This document shows, piece after piece, positions 14,501 to 24,764 of a DNA stretch of 64,000 bases. Location of the stretch: contig OU342639.1 of assembly GCA_910589415.1 (NCBI GenBank), positions 20,344,268-20,408,267 of the forward strand, in the 5' to 3' direction. Source of the DNA: Malachius bipustulatus. Its lineage: Eukaryota; Arthropoda; Insecta; Coleoptera; Melyridae. The position numbers and the translations under genes are program-made. A model generated the notes under the pieces. That model was not told the DNA's origin and ran no database searches. It was given only the letters and a program-made list of their open reading frames with translations. Within the stretch, counting starts at the first letter, position 1. The number at the start of each line of letters is the position of its first letter.

Positions 14501-17500
14501 GATAAAAAATAAAAGACAATAATTCAGTAATAATACATTAAAAATACAATTCGATGAGCTAGAGTATATTAACTCTGCCATGTGAGATGGTGTTTGAAAT
14601 ACAATTGGTCAAACACGATTGAGTAATTTGCTAAAAATTAATAACAATGAGCTTCTAGCTGTTGGCCATTGCCAATATTTTGTATGTATCTGCATCTTGT
14701 ACTATGTGCATGATGAGAGCCCTATTTAGCTATAAAAATATTAAGGTAGGTAGGTAGATAGGTAGGTACCTATTTTCACTAAGCTCCATTGTTAAGCGAT
14801 TAACTGTCGTCAATTGATGAAAGCAGGCTTATAATTTATGATGTCTTGAAAAATACTTCCATTCTTAAAACTGAGACATATTCGGCATAGCCGCAGAGCT
14901 ATTTGGCAACAAATAGCCATTCGGCTAAACATTATCGGCCGAACATTTTAAAAGATTTCTTCCTTGAAAGTCTGCATTAAGGCCAAGAGCAAGTGCTCTA
15001 AAAGAAGAAGCAGAAGAATATGGATGTTTTATACATTTCTCCATTCACATTTGTTGAAAAAATGACAGTTGACAGTTACAAAGAACGACGTAAATAATCA
15101 GCCAGCAGAATTGAATGTCAAGAATTGACATGTCAACTTAATGTCAATGGCTTAAACACGATAGTCCCGTGCGGTTGAGTACCCATCGGGCGCGTCCCCA
15201 GGTGGCGGATAGGGGGAAGGCCTTACAATGAGCGTAAGTGAGTAAGGTTAGCAGTGGTGATAAAGCTCGTCGGAGGTAAAATTCTAGACTGGTAGCTCAA
15301 AACCCTGCCGCGGACCACCTCCCCTAACCTGGTTGTCGTGTCGTGACTAAAGGTCTGCACTAGGGAAAACGGCGCCAGAGATGTCCGACTGTGGACTATC
15401 TGATATACCGTATCATCTGCTGTCGTGGTCACGTTCCGCGCACAGAGAGATGCGGGGGTCTCGGCTTAATCGCCGGAACCAAGAGGAGACAACCTCACTA
15501 AAAAAAACCTAAATCCTAAGGCGGGGGGTTCAGGCTGATGGGATGCGTGACTGGATAGAAGACCAGCCCTACTGGATTCAACCTTGGGGCACCAGGGGGC
15601 ACCCCACTGTATCAATCCCCTCACCTTTGCATGCGGGGCTCTGCATAGGTGGAACACCCTTCCCTAGCTACTCGTGGGATCAACCATGGTAAGAAACAAA
15701 AAACCAAGAAATTGCGGGACATCACCGCGATACAGACTGCTGACCGAGCGGGGCTTGTCACCCGTCAAGACAGTCGGCAATCTAAACAATCCTTGAGCTC
15801 GAGACCACCTCGAGCGCAAGAAGAATGCCCACTCATTGGCAAGAAAAGGAGCATCGACACCCTTCATAGGACCAGAACCATTCTGTGGCTTCGAAGATAC
15901 TTTCTTCAAGCAGAATTCCAAAAGGAAGAAGAAAACTGAGAGAAACTCATTGGAGGAACCTCTCGGGGTTGAGACAACCCAAAGAACTTCTCGGGAATTT
16001 TAACCGAGAGAATTAACAGAACACTGACGGGATTCCTAACGAGACATTGCAAGCTCAAGGGACACCTGAGGAAGTTAGGCATAGAAGAAAATGGCGTCTG
16101 CAGATTCTGCGGGAAAGGAGACGAGACACCACGTCACCTGCTGCTCAACTGCGATGCGATAGAACTCAAAAGAAGTAATGTTCTGGACCATCACCAGCTA
16201 GAGGCAGGGAACTTACCCGACCTTGATCCTCTCAAAATCCTGAAGTTTCTCAAGGAAACGGACTTGGAGAGGGTGCTTCACTAAGGGATTCCACACCAGG
16301 CGAAGCACAGTAGAGGGGATACAATAGATTTTTTAGGTCGCAGTAACTTAATCACCCTCAAAATACAAATACAAATACAATACAACACGATAGTGGGAAA
16401 TGTCCAAACACTCCAAACAAAGGTCAGGATAAGTTAAATTATCAGGCTCAAAAAGCAATGCTGTGTTTTTATTTTAATATTTTGTTTTAATACTAGAGCA
16501 ATGCCATGATATAAATAAATTTAAACCAAGGCTTGAAAAAAATCATTTGGTTTTACTTTTTTTGTTTTCAAGAATCGAAAAAACTTTTCAACAACATCAA
16601 GACGGTTCGTGTTCATTGGCATTTTTAGACCAGGTTTGAGCTCAGTTCTAAAAATTCAAGTTTAGCACATATTTGTGTATTGTTTCCAAATGTCAAAGTG
16701 TTTCTGCATAATTCAATTTAGTGTAATACTTTTCATGCACCCTGTGTAAAATCTTTATTAATCTTGGTTAGGCACAAATTGTATTACTGTACAAGAAGTC
16801 CTGCTCTGTAGTAATCAAATTACTATGAAGAATGACCATTCAGATTCCAGTCTGAAGTAATATACAGGGTGTTAGTTAAGTACGGGGCCAAACTCCAAGT
16901 GGTGCTTCCTTGAGTGATTTTAAGAAGAAAAGTTCAAATAAACATGGGTCCGAAAATGCATATTTTTCAAGATACAGGGTGTCAAACTTTTATTTTTTTT
17001 CTCTAAAACAAAGCAAGATATAAAAAAAACTCAGGAGATAAAATAGTTGTATTTCTAGTTGCTTAATTCGAAAAAAATACAAAATTTAAAAAAAAGTCAG
17101 TGGCGCCCAATTTTTTAATCAAAAATATTAGTTAGACTATCTTCCGGGACGCCACTGGAATTAATAATTTTAATCATATTGGGGCTAAATTACCTTCTTG
17201 TTATTACAAACAGAACTGCCAAATTTCAACAAAATTGATTGAAAGAGTTTAGAGATATTCACGAACATTCGAATTTTTTTTCTAAGTTTGACACCCTGTA
17301 TCTTGAAAAATATGCATTTTCGGACCCATGTTTATTTGAACTTTTCTTCTTAAAATCACTCAAGGAAGCACCCCTTGGAGTTTGGCCCCGTACTTAACTA
17401 ACACCCTGTATAAATAGCGATATGTATTTCTTAAATTATGGACATAGGTAATAAAATCAATACATCCAAATAGATAAATGAGGCCAACTACTATTATGTT

Positions 17501-18842
17501 ATAATAAAATTGTACTGTTCCCCTTTGTTATTAAGAGCTAAGAAAACAATAAATATTACAAAATATCACATGCTCTGCTTCAATGTAAAATATGATTCAA
17601 TGACATTGGTCTCCGCTACCATTCTTTGCTCCAAACAACAATACAACAAATGCTTAGATTTCTTATTTTTAAATATTAATATTCACTGCTCCTAGAAATT
17701 AACGCACCAATATTATAATATACAAGGTGTCCAGGTATGAGTGTAAGAGCTACACGTGGCGACCTTCCTTGGACTATTTTGAGTAAAAAATCTTAATACA
17801 ATAATGCTCTAAACCTCTTCACGGTGCCACACGAGGTCATCAAAGTTAGAAATTCTGGGTCACAAATTTGCATATTATTGAACTTCTGTTTCCTTTTGCA
17901 GTTACGGTTAACATTTTCAAAGACTTTTGCAAAGTCTTATTTCATTTAATTTTCGTAACAGTGCAATTATTATCAACTGTTTTAACATTTCCTAATTTTT
18001 TTTTTTTTAGAAATGTAAAAAAAGTTAATAATTGCACTGTTACGAAAATTAAATGAAATAAGACTTTGCAAAAGTCTTTGAAAATGTTAACCGTAACTGC
18101 AAAAGGAAATAGAAGTTCAATAATATGCATATTTGTGACCCAGAATTTCTAACTTTGATGACCTCGTGTGGCACCGTGAAGAGGTTTAGAGCATTATTGT
18201 ATTAAGATTTTTTACTCAAAATAGTCCAAGGAAGGTCGCCACGTGTAGCTCTTACACTCATACCTGGACACCTTGTATATAAGCACAAATATGTATAAGC
18301 ACAAATAAAAAATAATGCAACCATCTATAGTGGCAATTGAATTCGAACCTAAATCCCAAAAAAATTCCAAAATATTGCATAATCTAAGTGGTTCAATAAT
18401 TATTTTATTTAATATAAAATGTGTTGATGAAGCTCCCGCACCCCCTAAGCCTTCGGCATCCCTAGGGATCTGACTATATTGACTTATGGGTAATCCGGCC
18501 CTGGCAATTTTGTAATATATCACCGAAAGTTGTTCGCAGAATCAAGCATAGAAGCACAAACAAGTAAATATTTTATTCATAAACACTTACGGCATATTCA
18601 AGCCTGAGTTCATAGTCCAGCTGCACGAGCACGTTGGTCCCGGCGGCATAGACTTTTTCACTGTCATGGTCGATGGCGAGATGAGCTAGATGAATTGAGG
18701 ATTCTCTGGTCGGAGGGTACTGGGCAACCAGCACACCAGCCAAGACGGGTGGCAGTATACTTCCGCACAGCAGCCATAGCAGCCAGCATAGCATGGCAGC
18801 CCATGGAGGCCCCGACGCCGCCACGGCGCCCTTCACCACCAT
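2364..18842 (-). CDS. PlexB: Plexin (plexin-B type), 15 coding exons, C-terminus beyond window
   Basis: This is a cell-surface semaphorin receptor that guides axons and cells; its cytoplasmic half is a GAP for Rap/Ras-type GTPases and binds Rho-family GTPases. Joining 18591-18842, 13281-14498, 13120-13220, 11288-11786, 10995-11228, 9858-10907, 9464-9793, 9027-9297, 8828-8970, 4056-4189, 3654-4002, 3446-3599, 3205-3387, 2608-3146 and 2364-2546 on the minus strand keeps one open frame of about 1,880 residues, with GT/AG at every junction. Order: signal peptide, Sema (about 40-490), three PSI modules alternating with four IPT folds, one membrane segment (about 1263-1287), juxtamembrane coiled coil, then the split GAP with a Rho-binding insert. 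The arginine-finger motifs LMLRRT (about 1452) and LPLRFW (about 1759) are intact. Residues such as [10 protein letters not shown] and HLVKP...KAIPEI favour plexin-B over plexin-A from family memory; that subtype is inference. The final 40-60 residues are not in the window. Confidence 0.93.
2608..3146 (-). CDS. PlexB: Plexin exon 14: second half of GAP
   Basis: Residues 1640-1819. Contains [51 protein letters not shown] (second arginine finger) and [20 protein letters not shown], then SNKLLFAK. Acceptor TTTACAG, donor GTATTAC. Confidence 0.95.
3205..3387 (-). CDS. PlexB: Plexin exon 13: Rho-GTPase-binding insert, part 2
   Basis: Residues 1579-1640, [17 protein letters not shown] and [20 protein letters not shown]. 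It ends one base into a Cys codon completed by exon 14. Confidence 0.92.
3446..3599 (-). CDS. PlexB: Plexin exon 12: Rho-GTPase-binding insert, part 1
   Basis: Residues 1528-1579, [20 protein letters not shown] and [19 protein letters not shown]: the ubiquitin-like Rho-binding insert that splits the GAP. Donor GTATG. Confidence 0.92.
3654..4002 (-). CDS. PlexB: Plexin exon 11: first arginine-finger region of GAP
   Basis: Residues 1411-1527. Carries [18 protein letters not shown] with the catalytic double arginine, [20 protein letters not shown] and [15 protein letters not shown]. Donor GTTAG, acceptor TTTTAAG. Confidence 0.94.
4056..4189 (-). CDS. PlexB: Plexin exon 10: GAP segment
   Basis: Residues 1367-1411, including [20 protein letters not shown] and QKSFNIRDK. 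Acceptor TTACAG, donor GTAAG, ending two bases into a codon. Confidence 0.93.
4602..5327. mobile_element. Deleted pogo-like DNA transposon
   Basis: The termini CAGTAGAAGCTCGATTATCC and its complement are flanked by TA, as in insect pogo/Tigger elements. The ends are packed with short TTATCCG repeats. An internal plus-strand start at 5,026 reads [20 protein letters not shown], then stops after about 30 codons. LDK-like and [15 protein letters not shown] pieces in shifted frames resemble the CENP-B-type N-terminus of pogo transposases. It is non-autonomous. Confidence 0.8.
6195..7770 (-). pseudogene. Dead, 5'-truncated CR1/jockey-type LINE
   Basis: Reading the minus strand from 7,690: reverse-transcriptase blocks [37 protein letters not shown], then in another frame [19 protein letters not shown] and YADN (YADD mutated). 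The C-terminal tail near 6,450-6,430 reads [16 protein letters not shown] and [15 protein letters not shown]. The 3' end is an (AAAT)n tail at 6,195-6,217. Several frameshifts and stops are present, and the tail region is split by another insertion starting at 6,606. Confidence 0.8.
6606..6845. mobile_element. MITE-like insertion inside the dead LINE
   Basis: The LINE C-terminal homology breaks at TA-CAGGGTGTTAGTAAATAAG (6,606) and resumes near 6,846. A second cagggtgtta lies at about 6,716. The right end is not cleanly defined. Confidence 0.45.
8121..8827. other. Plexin intron, nothing recognised
   Basis: AT-rich intron sequence. I see no exon, repeat boundary or RNA gene. Confidence 0.5.
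8828..8970 (-). CDS. PlexB: Plexin exon 9: start of cytoplasmic GAP region
   Basis: Residues 1319-1366, [16 protein letters not shown] then [20 protein letters not shown], the conserved lead into the plexin GAP. Acceptor TTTTCAG, donor GTAAAT. A 4.6-kb, transposon-rich intron separates it from exon 10. Confidence 0.93.
9027..9297 (-). CDS. PlexB: Plexin exon 8: transmembrane segment and juxtamembrane coiled coil
   Basis: Residues 1229-1319. A hydrophobic run ([20 protein letters not shown] onward) is followed by a basic stop-transfer YRRK. The juxtamembrane helix [20 protein letters not shown] is typical of plexins. The exon ends one base into a codon completed by exon 9 (K-L-A-F-A-E-L). Confidence 0.94.
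9464..9793 (-). CDS. PlexB: Plexin exon 7: last IPT region
   Basis: Residues 1119-1228: 110 codons, phase 0. Contains FMVDD-like [18 protein letters not shown] and the IPT-type strand [13 protein letters not shown]. Donor GTGAGTTTC. Confidence 0.93.
9858..10907 (-). CDS. PlexB: Plexin exon 6: PSI3 and three IPT domains
   Basis: Residues 769-1118: 350 codons, phase 0 at both ends. PSI3 is [19 protein letters not shown]. Three IPT starts follow: [33 protein letters not shown] and [14 protein letters not shown]. Donor GTGAGT. Confidence 0.94.
10995..11228 (-). CDS. PlexB: Plexin exon 5: ectodomain between PSI2 and PSI3
   Basis: Residues 691-768: 78 codons in phase 0 on both sides. Includes [18 protein letters not shown] and [11 protein letters not shown]. 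Acceptor TTTCTAG, donor GTAAGTC. Confidence 0.9.
11288..11786 (-). CDS. PlexB: Plexin exon 4: end of PSI1, first IPT-like fold, PSI2
   Basis: Residues 524-690. It starts with CTVRSACQ, finishing PSI1, and continues through a beta-rich region ([14 protein letters not shown] onward). It ends with PSI2, read as [20 protein letters not shown] followed by CVYENRCTH. Acceptor CAACAG, donor GTAAGTG. Confidence 0.93.
11787..13119. other. Plexin intron 3 with two hairpins
   Basis: No exon found. A short inverted repeat (caataaagcactactgttt with its near complement) lies at about 11,849-11,985, and a clear 268-bp inverted repeat at 12,572-12,839. The rest is AT-rich. Confidence 0.55.
12572..12839. repeat. 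268-bp inverted-repeat MITE-like element
   Basis: The ends agaatgcacatatgccag and ctggcatatgtgcattct are exact complements. The centre contains a further mirrored segment (ccagccagtttacatag / ctgactggtcagg). No coding capacity. Confidence 0.65.
13120..13220 (-). CDS. PlexB: Plexin exon 3: first PSI module (start)
   Basis: Residues 491-524. A short 101-bp exon encoding [19 protein letters not shown] and GWCSLEKK, the cysteine pattern of a PSI domain. It was located by homology and splice signals (acceptor TTTTAG, donor GTAAGC). It ends after two codon bases, completed by exon 4. Confidence 0.92.
13281..14498 (-). CDS. PlexB: Plexin exon 2: bulk of Sema beta-propeller
   Basis: Residues 85-490, one uninterrupted 406-codon exon carrying most of the Sema propeller that contacts semaphorin. 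Hallmarks are [59 protein letters not shown] and NIHMCFNGS. The acceptor is ATCAG and the donor GTATTT. Confidence 0.95.
14499..15154. other. Plexin intron 1, proximal part
   Basis: Nothing coding seen. It includes a (TAGG)n run at about 14,744-14,770 ending in GTAGGTACCTA, a motif scattered over the window. Confidence 0.5.
15155..15164. repeat. Target-site duplication, left copy
   Basis: AACACGATAG, repeated exactly at 16,384-16,393; the following T could extend it to 11 bp. Confidence 0.85.
15165..16383 (+). mobile_element. Internally deleted LINE with 5' leader, ORF1 start and ORF2 end
   Basis: The insert is flanked by a 10-bp target-site duplication AACACGATAG at 15,155-15,164 and 16,384-16,393. 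The GC-richer 5' leader (CCCGTGCGGTTGAGTACCCA) leads to an ATG at 15,686 ([18 protein letters not shown]), soon interrupted. The distal part encodes a typical LINE C-terminus ([19 protein letters not shown]) ending at TAA 16,282-16,284, then a tail of AAATAC repeats. Endonuclease and reverse transcriptase are absent, so it must have been mobilised in trans. Confidence 0.85.
16384..16393. repeat. Target-site duplication, right copy
   Basis: AACACGATAG directly after the LINE tail; matches 15,155-15,164. Confidence 0.85.
16865..17408. mobile_element. 544-bp palindromic MITE
   Basis: TA-CAGGGTGTTAGTTAAGTACG at the left and its complement at the right. The subterminal segment tgcatattttcaagatacag is mirrored near 17,310. 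Its 'cggacccatgtt...aactttt' stretch recurs near 21,366 and 39,797. Confidence 0.85.
17723..18275. mobile_element. 553-bp near-perfect palindromic MITE
   Basis: TA-CAAGGTGTCCAGGTATGAGT at the left and its complement at the right. The arms are so alike that both strands carry the same 60-residue reading frame (17,868-18,056 plus, 17,942-18,130 minus), mirrored around about 17,999. Those frames are by-products, not genes. Confidence 0.9.
18591..18842 (-). CDS. PlexB: Plexin exon 1: start codon, signal peptide, start of Sema
   Basis: Residues 1-84. ATG is at 18840-18842. A leucine/tryptophan-rich stretch at about residues 16-36 looks like a signal peptide, followed by a Sema start ([16 protein letters not shown]). 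The donor GTAAGTGTT follows at phase 0 and joins exactly to VATGPRNDS of the next exon. A more 5' non-coding exon or leader cannot be delimited. Confidence 0.9.
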
Positions 18843-21800
18843 CGGGCTGACCGGACCAACGACATGCCCCGGACACTGCTAGTTAGCCAGCCAAGACATC
18901 TCTCTGAAAAGTCAAGTGCCAAACTTAATTTTCTATTTTCACAAATACATCAGATGACTATGACTGTGAAAGAGACAACTTTAAATGTGATGTTCATGTT
19001 AAAAGCTTTCTTTAATACATATTCTAAACAGAATGTATGAATAGAATAATAATCAAATCAGACATTGAATTACTTATACTTTGCTGACAAGGAATGCACA
19101 CAAGCACACCCGATTCTGATTCATGTCAGACTGAACTGCGGACCGCACATACTTATCGAACCTACAAGCTAGAGTGGCAAATACTTAACAAGCTTTATGG
19201 ATGGAACAGGACAGCATGCATCTCATAATCAAATTTTACTTCGATACAGAGAAGACTGACTTTTAAGTGTTAACTAACTAGAGGGAGAGTATTATCGAAA
19301 CTCGGACATAACACAATCACAAAACTAATGAGCAAGTTCTGTATCATATCATAATATTTTAAATCTGCATGAAAAGTACTTCTAAAATATCAGATTACTT
19401 TGATTGATATCATTTTCTATTGAAATTTCAAGGCTGAATGCAAATTTATGGGATATTATAAACTTATAAAGTATCAGATACTTATTTTTAATTTTTGTCA
19501 TGAAGTATTAAGTAGGTACCTATGTTTAATCATGCCTCTGGGTTTTCTTTACAGTTGTCATTTCATTGTGTATAAAGAAATCATGAAGCAAATATCTTCA
19601 GAGGAGGGGAGGGGGAGTTGCACTATAAATTTAATTGAAACATATTATTGTGTTTAGAAAATCAGCAACAATTACCTACAACAAAAATTCTCAAAAAGGG
19701 AGCAAGCTCGAATCTAGATTGAAATTACAAATTATATTAGCCTGATGAAGAAAAAGCTCGTCATAATATTAAGCATTTGCCAGTTAGACTTGTGAACAAG
19801 ACATGAGTAACAATTATTATAAAAGTAGAGGACCCAAAATTTACTGCACCATTCCATTAGTCAATCTTTGAACCTCAGTGCTCCACAATGTCAAATAGCA
19901 TGAAGTGGGTCTAATTTTAAAGGGTATCAGGGTTCCAAAAATCACAATCAATAATAGCCAATTCTTGATACCGAATCTCAAATAGGTACCGAATTTTTGG
20001 CTACGACTACTCATTTTGCGTTTTTATCTTGCAAAATTGGTTTTCAAGCTTTTCTTTTCGGTGTATTGTAAGGGCACTAGTGAGATTCTACATCATAAAA
20101 TCTCAAGAATTTATCTATTGTATTTTAAGCAACTACGCACTTATCTCACTGTGTTTAAATAGCGCAACTTAGACCCAATTTAACCAAATCCGTATCTCTT
20201 CTAGTTTCTGAGATCCCAATGATGTAGCTCGAATTTGACTCATCCTGTATATTCAAAGGCTTGTTCTGACTACTAAACACTTCCTTTGATGCATGTACAG
20301 TAGAGTCCCGCTAATCTGACCCCTCACTAATCAGAATATCCTTGTTTTTGAGATATAATGTGGTGTAAAAAAAAAATATTTTTCAATTCCTTGACAGTAG
20401 GTATCTCACGAACCGTTTGAGATATAAAAGTGAATTTTTGTACAAATCTTACTATTGATATTACCTACTTTTTTAATTCTAACTAAATGTTTTTCATATG
20501 CCAATGGTGGAGATTTTGGGGTTGCTTGAAATTTTTTTGCCCCTAATTTGTATGACACTGTCAAAGTTAGCACAGTGAAAACACATTTTATACTGTCAAT
20601 GTTTTCTACATAAAAAAGGTTCTCTTGGTCAAAAGCTATAATCTGAACTGTTTTCGAGAAAAACAGCATTTTATGATTAAAAATATAATAATAGCAACAT
20701 TTTTCTTTTTATTTAATTTGATGTGCCGCATCAGCAACATTGGCTATTAGCGGCTACAGTGGTACCTACTATACATTAATATTTCAAATAAATTCAGTGA
20801 TGCCAACTTCTTGCAGGTACTTCAAAGTGTTCTCTAGCATTTGATGGTTTTCGCCTAGTATCTCTGTCAGGTTTTCTGTAATAGAATTAGTATTTCTTAC
20901 GGCAGTAAATTTCTGGAAATTTAATAAATAGAATATGTTCTACACTTAGGCCCTCTGCAATTAAAAACCCTCTTTGATCAGCTTTCGTAGATCATAAAGC
21001 ATAAATTTAACACTCTTGCCAGATGGATTATTCTGTTACACTATACTTGTGAAAACTATTATTCAATACTTGCTACAACTTTGAAACTTATTGGTTTAAA
21101 CGGAGTGAGATCAGGCACCCGCTCAGATACATTTATCGATGCAGCAACATGTTTGTTGTAGACAAAAACATTACTTGTTTTTGATATTTTTTTATGATTT
21201 GCTTCACTGCCAAATAATTTTTTTTTATCAACCTTAAAAAAAAAGTAATATTCATGACAAGATGTGTACAAAAGCTGGATTCTGTATCTCAAACAGTTCC
21301 TGAGATATCATGAAATAACCAAAAAAAAATTTACATTCTGTATCTCGAAAAGGGTAAATTTGCGGACCCATGTTAATGGGAACTTTTTTCTTAGAACGAG
21401 GCAGGGAATCATACCTTTCGTTTTCCGACACATGTTTTGAAACATCCTGTATATAGAAAATAGACAGAATAAAATAAAATAGAGTAGCGTGACATCCTGA
21501 AAGTTCAAATTCCCACGGGTACGAGCAAGAGGTCAGAGCCTTCCTGGCCGGACTCTCTCATACACTGACTATGAGGTTTTCGTCCGACGCTCACTGTTAA
21601 AGTACAGCTCCCGTTCGCTCACCTTATTATCATGGGTAAATAAATACTCATGAGATAAATAAAGTCACGATAAATGTTTCTTCAAGTGATAACACTAAAC
21701 TGGAAACTTCTATAAATTTTGGCTTCCTTCATCACCTATCTCTTCGAGATAAGTAGGTTGATATGGTTGAGGTAACTTACAATACAACCCCTTTTTTAAT

Positions 21801-22261
21801 AAAACAGTCGTAGAACGGAAATCCGGTCAGGCAGGGGTATTGTCTTCTTCTCAGACAAGTGAAGAACATCAATTCCTCAGTAGTAGGAAAGAGAAACGGC
21901 TCCAAAGAGAAGTTGAACCTTGATAATGGTTCATCACCTTGATAATCTTCCAGATTAGAGTCCGCTAAATTAGTAGTTTAGAGTTACAGAGCTAGGATTT
22001 GTCATATTTAGATTTAGGATAAGTTATAGTATCTAAATAATTCGAGCTAGAGTTTTTTCATGTCAGAGGAAGGGAATGGCTTATTTCATTGTTCTAGAGA
22101 TGATTTTAAGGTAACAAGTCAAATTATAGTTTCTATCGTGTATTTAATTTAGCAGTATATAATTTTAATAAGTGATGAAAATTCAAAATAATTCAAAGAC
22201 TACGAGGACTAAGTTAATTTTTAGTTGTTTGATTTTGAATTAAAAAAATTGGTAATTAGGT
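18843..22261. other. Upstream of plexin: AT-rich, no gene recognised
   Basis: It should contain plexin's promoter or leader exons, which I cannot delimit. At 20,301 a pogo-like terminus (CAGTAGAGTCCCGCTAATCT) stands alone without a partner. From 20,390 to 21,470 there are fragments of the palindromic-core repeats (tatctcaaacagttcctgag, gcggacccatgttaatggga). Confidence 0.45.
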
Positions 22262-22262
22262 A

Positions 22263-22690
22263 TATAGATGAGTGGATTGAGAGGCCAGTCGCACTGCACT
22301 ACAGTTTTTACACTGTTACAATTCATTTTCATCATAGTTTCATCATTTGTAGTTAATTTTTTGTGGAAATTACCTTTAGATTCGAAGGGTACCATGAAGT
22401 GAATAGGAGTGCTGGGGGGATAAAACTTGCACAGGCGAACAACTTCTTTGTATCAAGGGTCCTCATTGAGGTCGATCTTAAACTAATGGGTCATTCAAGA
22501 AGGGAATGGAAAAATTTACAAAAATCCCAAATTGATAAAGGTTATTACAGTTATAGCGAAGTGTCTCCCTCATTACCATTTTCTACAGATTTTCACTAGT
22601 ACCATGATACTCTTACAGACAGACTCCATATTACCTCGTAGTGTATATGATGGTACCTATGCCTGAGTGCGACTGGCCGCTCATCTACAT
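22263..22690. mobile_element. MITE with degenerate terminal inverted repeats
   Basis: The left end holds gaggccagtcgcactgcac about 14 bases inside tagatgag; the right end reads gagtgcgactggccgctcat. No coding function assigned to the 78-codon frame inside. Confidence 0.55.
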
Positions 22691-23945
22691 AATGACCAAA
22701 AATTCTAGTCACGACAGAATAATCATAAAGGGTTGCCCATAAAAGTGTACAGGTAGATTGGCTTGTTGCAAAATAATTGCTTTAAATTTTGTTTTATTTT
22801 TGTCGGTCTAGCAATGTAGAAATATTGTAACTCTGGTGATAATAAATTATAAATTGGTTGAGATAAACTTGGTAACTGAGAGTTTATTATAGTTGTAGTG
22901 TTTAGGTGGAAGTAATAAATTATATATTTAATATCCTCAATTCTATCATGTCAGTTTGTTATGAGATGATTTATTATAGCTAGGTAGTAAGTAGGTACTT
23001 ATGGTTTATTGTAAACATTAAATAAATCCTAATTTAATTTTTTATACTAAGCAATAGAACCTTTATTGCTAGGTCAATCTCGGAAATGAAGATATTTTTT
23101 AATTTATTACACTCTGTAGATGTAAATATAACAGAACATGACAGTAAAATATGATCATTTATTAATCCCAGTCTAACCACAAATATTTATTAGAATGCAC
23201 ACCTACAATGCAAATATACATTTTTAAATAAACAAATACCGCAAATATTTATATGTAGTTATCATATTATGGCAAAATGTATACAACTTTATCGTTTTAC
23301 AATTCATCAAAACTAATGAAATGACACTGAGCACCTCTTGGTATGAAAGAAAACATCAATGGCACTAGGAGTTTTTACAGGTAATCATCACAGAAAAACG
23401 GCAGTTTTAACAACCATTTTCACAATTAAAGACTATTTTCAAAACAACTTACCTCAAATAAGAGTTCAATGCAGTATTTCTACATATTATTCCAATTCAT
23501 ACATAATGGGCATATACAAGAATCACCATCCAACAAAAAGACGTCTTCTTCAGGACATGAATGTGAATAACTCATTAAAGTGGCGTTTTTGATTTTTATG
23601 GGGTAATACCTTTGTGGCGTAAAGCTGCTTAACACAACCATTTGATCATTCATAAAATTGTTCGTTTATTTAGTTTTCATATCGATATTCTTGCAAACCA
23701 CTTTGACATTAGGTTCAAGATTACCCTTCGACTTACTCCATTTTGAAACCAACAATACACTACTTGACTATAGAGTATAGAGTATACTCTATAAAGTATT
23801 GACATTAATGACATTACGTTGTGTGATGAAATACTTATTAAATATCTATGGATAGATTGTCTTGTCAATGTCACCACCATCGGAACTGACAACTGAATCA
23901 TTCGAATTAAATGACGTATAGCGTGTTTCTAAATAGCGAACGCTG
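22691..23945. other. Intergenic, nothing recognised
   Basis: AT-rich sequence without gene-like frames or splice-bounded homology. A short gtatagagtatactctata palindrome is near 23,770. Confidence 0.4.
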
Positions 23946-24726
23946 GGGTACGTTCATAATAAACGCCGTGTGCACACGGCGACGCCCTAAACCGTTCATA
24001 ATAACATTGGGTAAACAGTTACACCGTTCAGAATGAACGCCGTGTGATCGCACGGTAGACAAGTTAGACAACTTTTCATCCCAAGAAATTATATGGATGA
24101 AAAACGCCCGTCATGCGCAGTAGCAAAAACGAGTGGTTCGTGATTTATTAAATATGAAATTATGAAATATTATTGGAGAATGGAGATGTAGAAATAGAAT
24201 CTGATCAAGTTCGATTTAATAATTATTGTTTCTTCCACCGTCCGTTTTTGGTTTTAATTAGGTATATTTGTTATGTGGATAGTTTTGTTAAAATACCTAC
24301 CTATAAAACCTAAAATCAATGGAAAACATAAAATATAAGCCTCTAATAAGTCGCATTCATCATCACAATCTTCGAAGTCATCATAAAAATCTGATAAATT
24401 ATAATTATAAACGAAGCTACAATAATTGCTACCTTGTTTAATATTTCAGATCAATTTTAATTTCCTGACCGAAAGCTGTTATATATAAATTAAAATAAAT
24501 TATAACATCATCAACATTCAAGGACGAACGGGAAATTACAACGACTCGCGTGATTGATAAAGTATTTATTATTGATTTGTTAATGAAAAAAATTAGGTTA
24601 TGTACAACTACTGTCGAAAACTTCTCTGAGAGCGTTCACTTTAAAACAACACACCAGGAACGCTCGGTAATTCGCCCGGTAGGTTGTTTATCATTCACAC
24701 GGCGTTTATTATGAACGCACTCCAGG
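23946..24726. mobile_element. MITE with about 25-bp terminal inverted repeats
   Basis: The left end has acgttcataataaacgccg and the right end its complement cggcgtttattatgaacg. The left also holds a second inverted cgccgtgtg motif. Superfamily not assigned. Confidence 0.65.
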
Positions 24727-24764
24727 TCAACAACTCAACAGCTCCACAGCTGACTGCTGACAAT

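Noticed and set aside
15466..15939. Host genes in the GC-richer block on either strand
   Set aside because: The block is the 5' leader and ORF1 start of a LINE bounded by a target-site duplication; the same leader recurs at 32,050-32,420.
17868..18130. Twin 62-residue frames on opposite strands as a gene pair
   Set aside because: They are the same peptide read from the two arms of one palindromic MITE; no codon structure, start context or homology.
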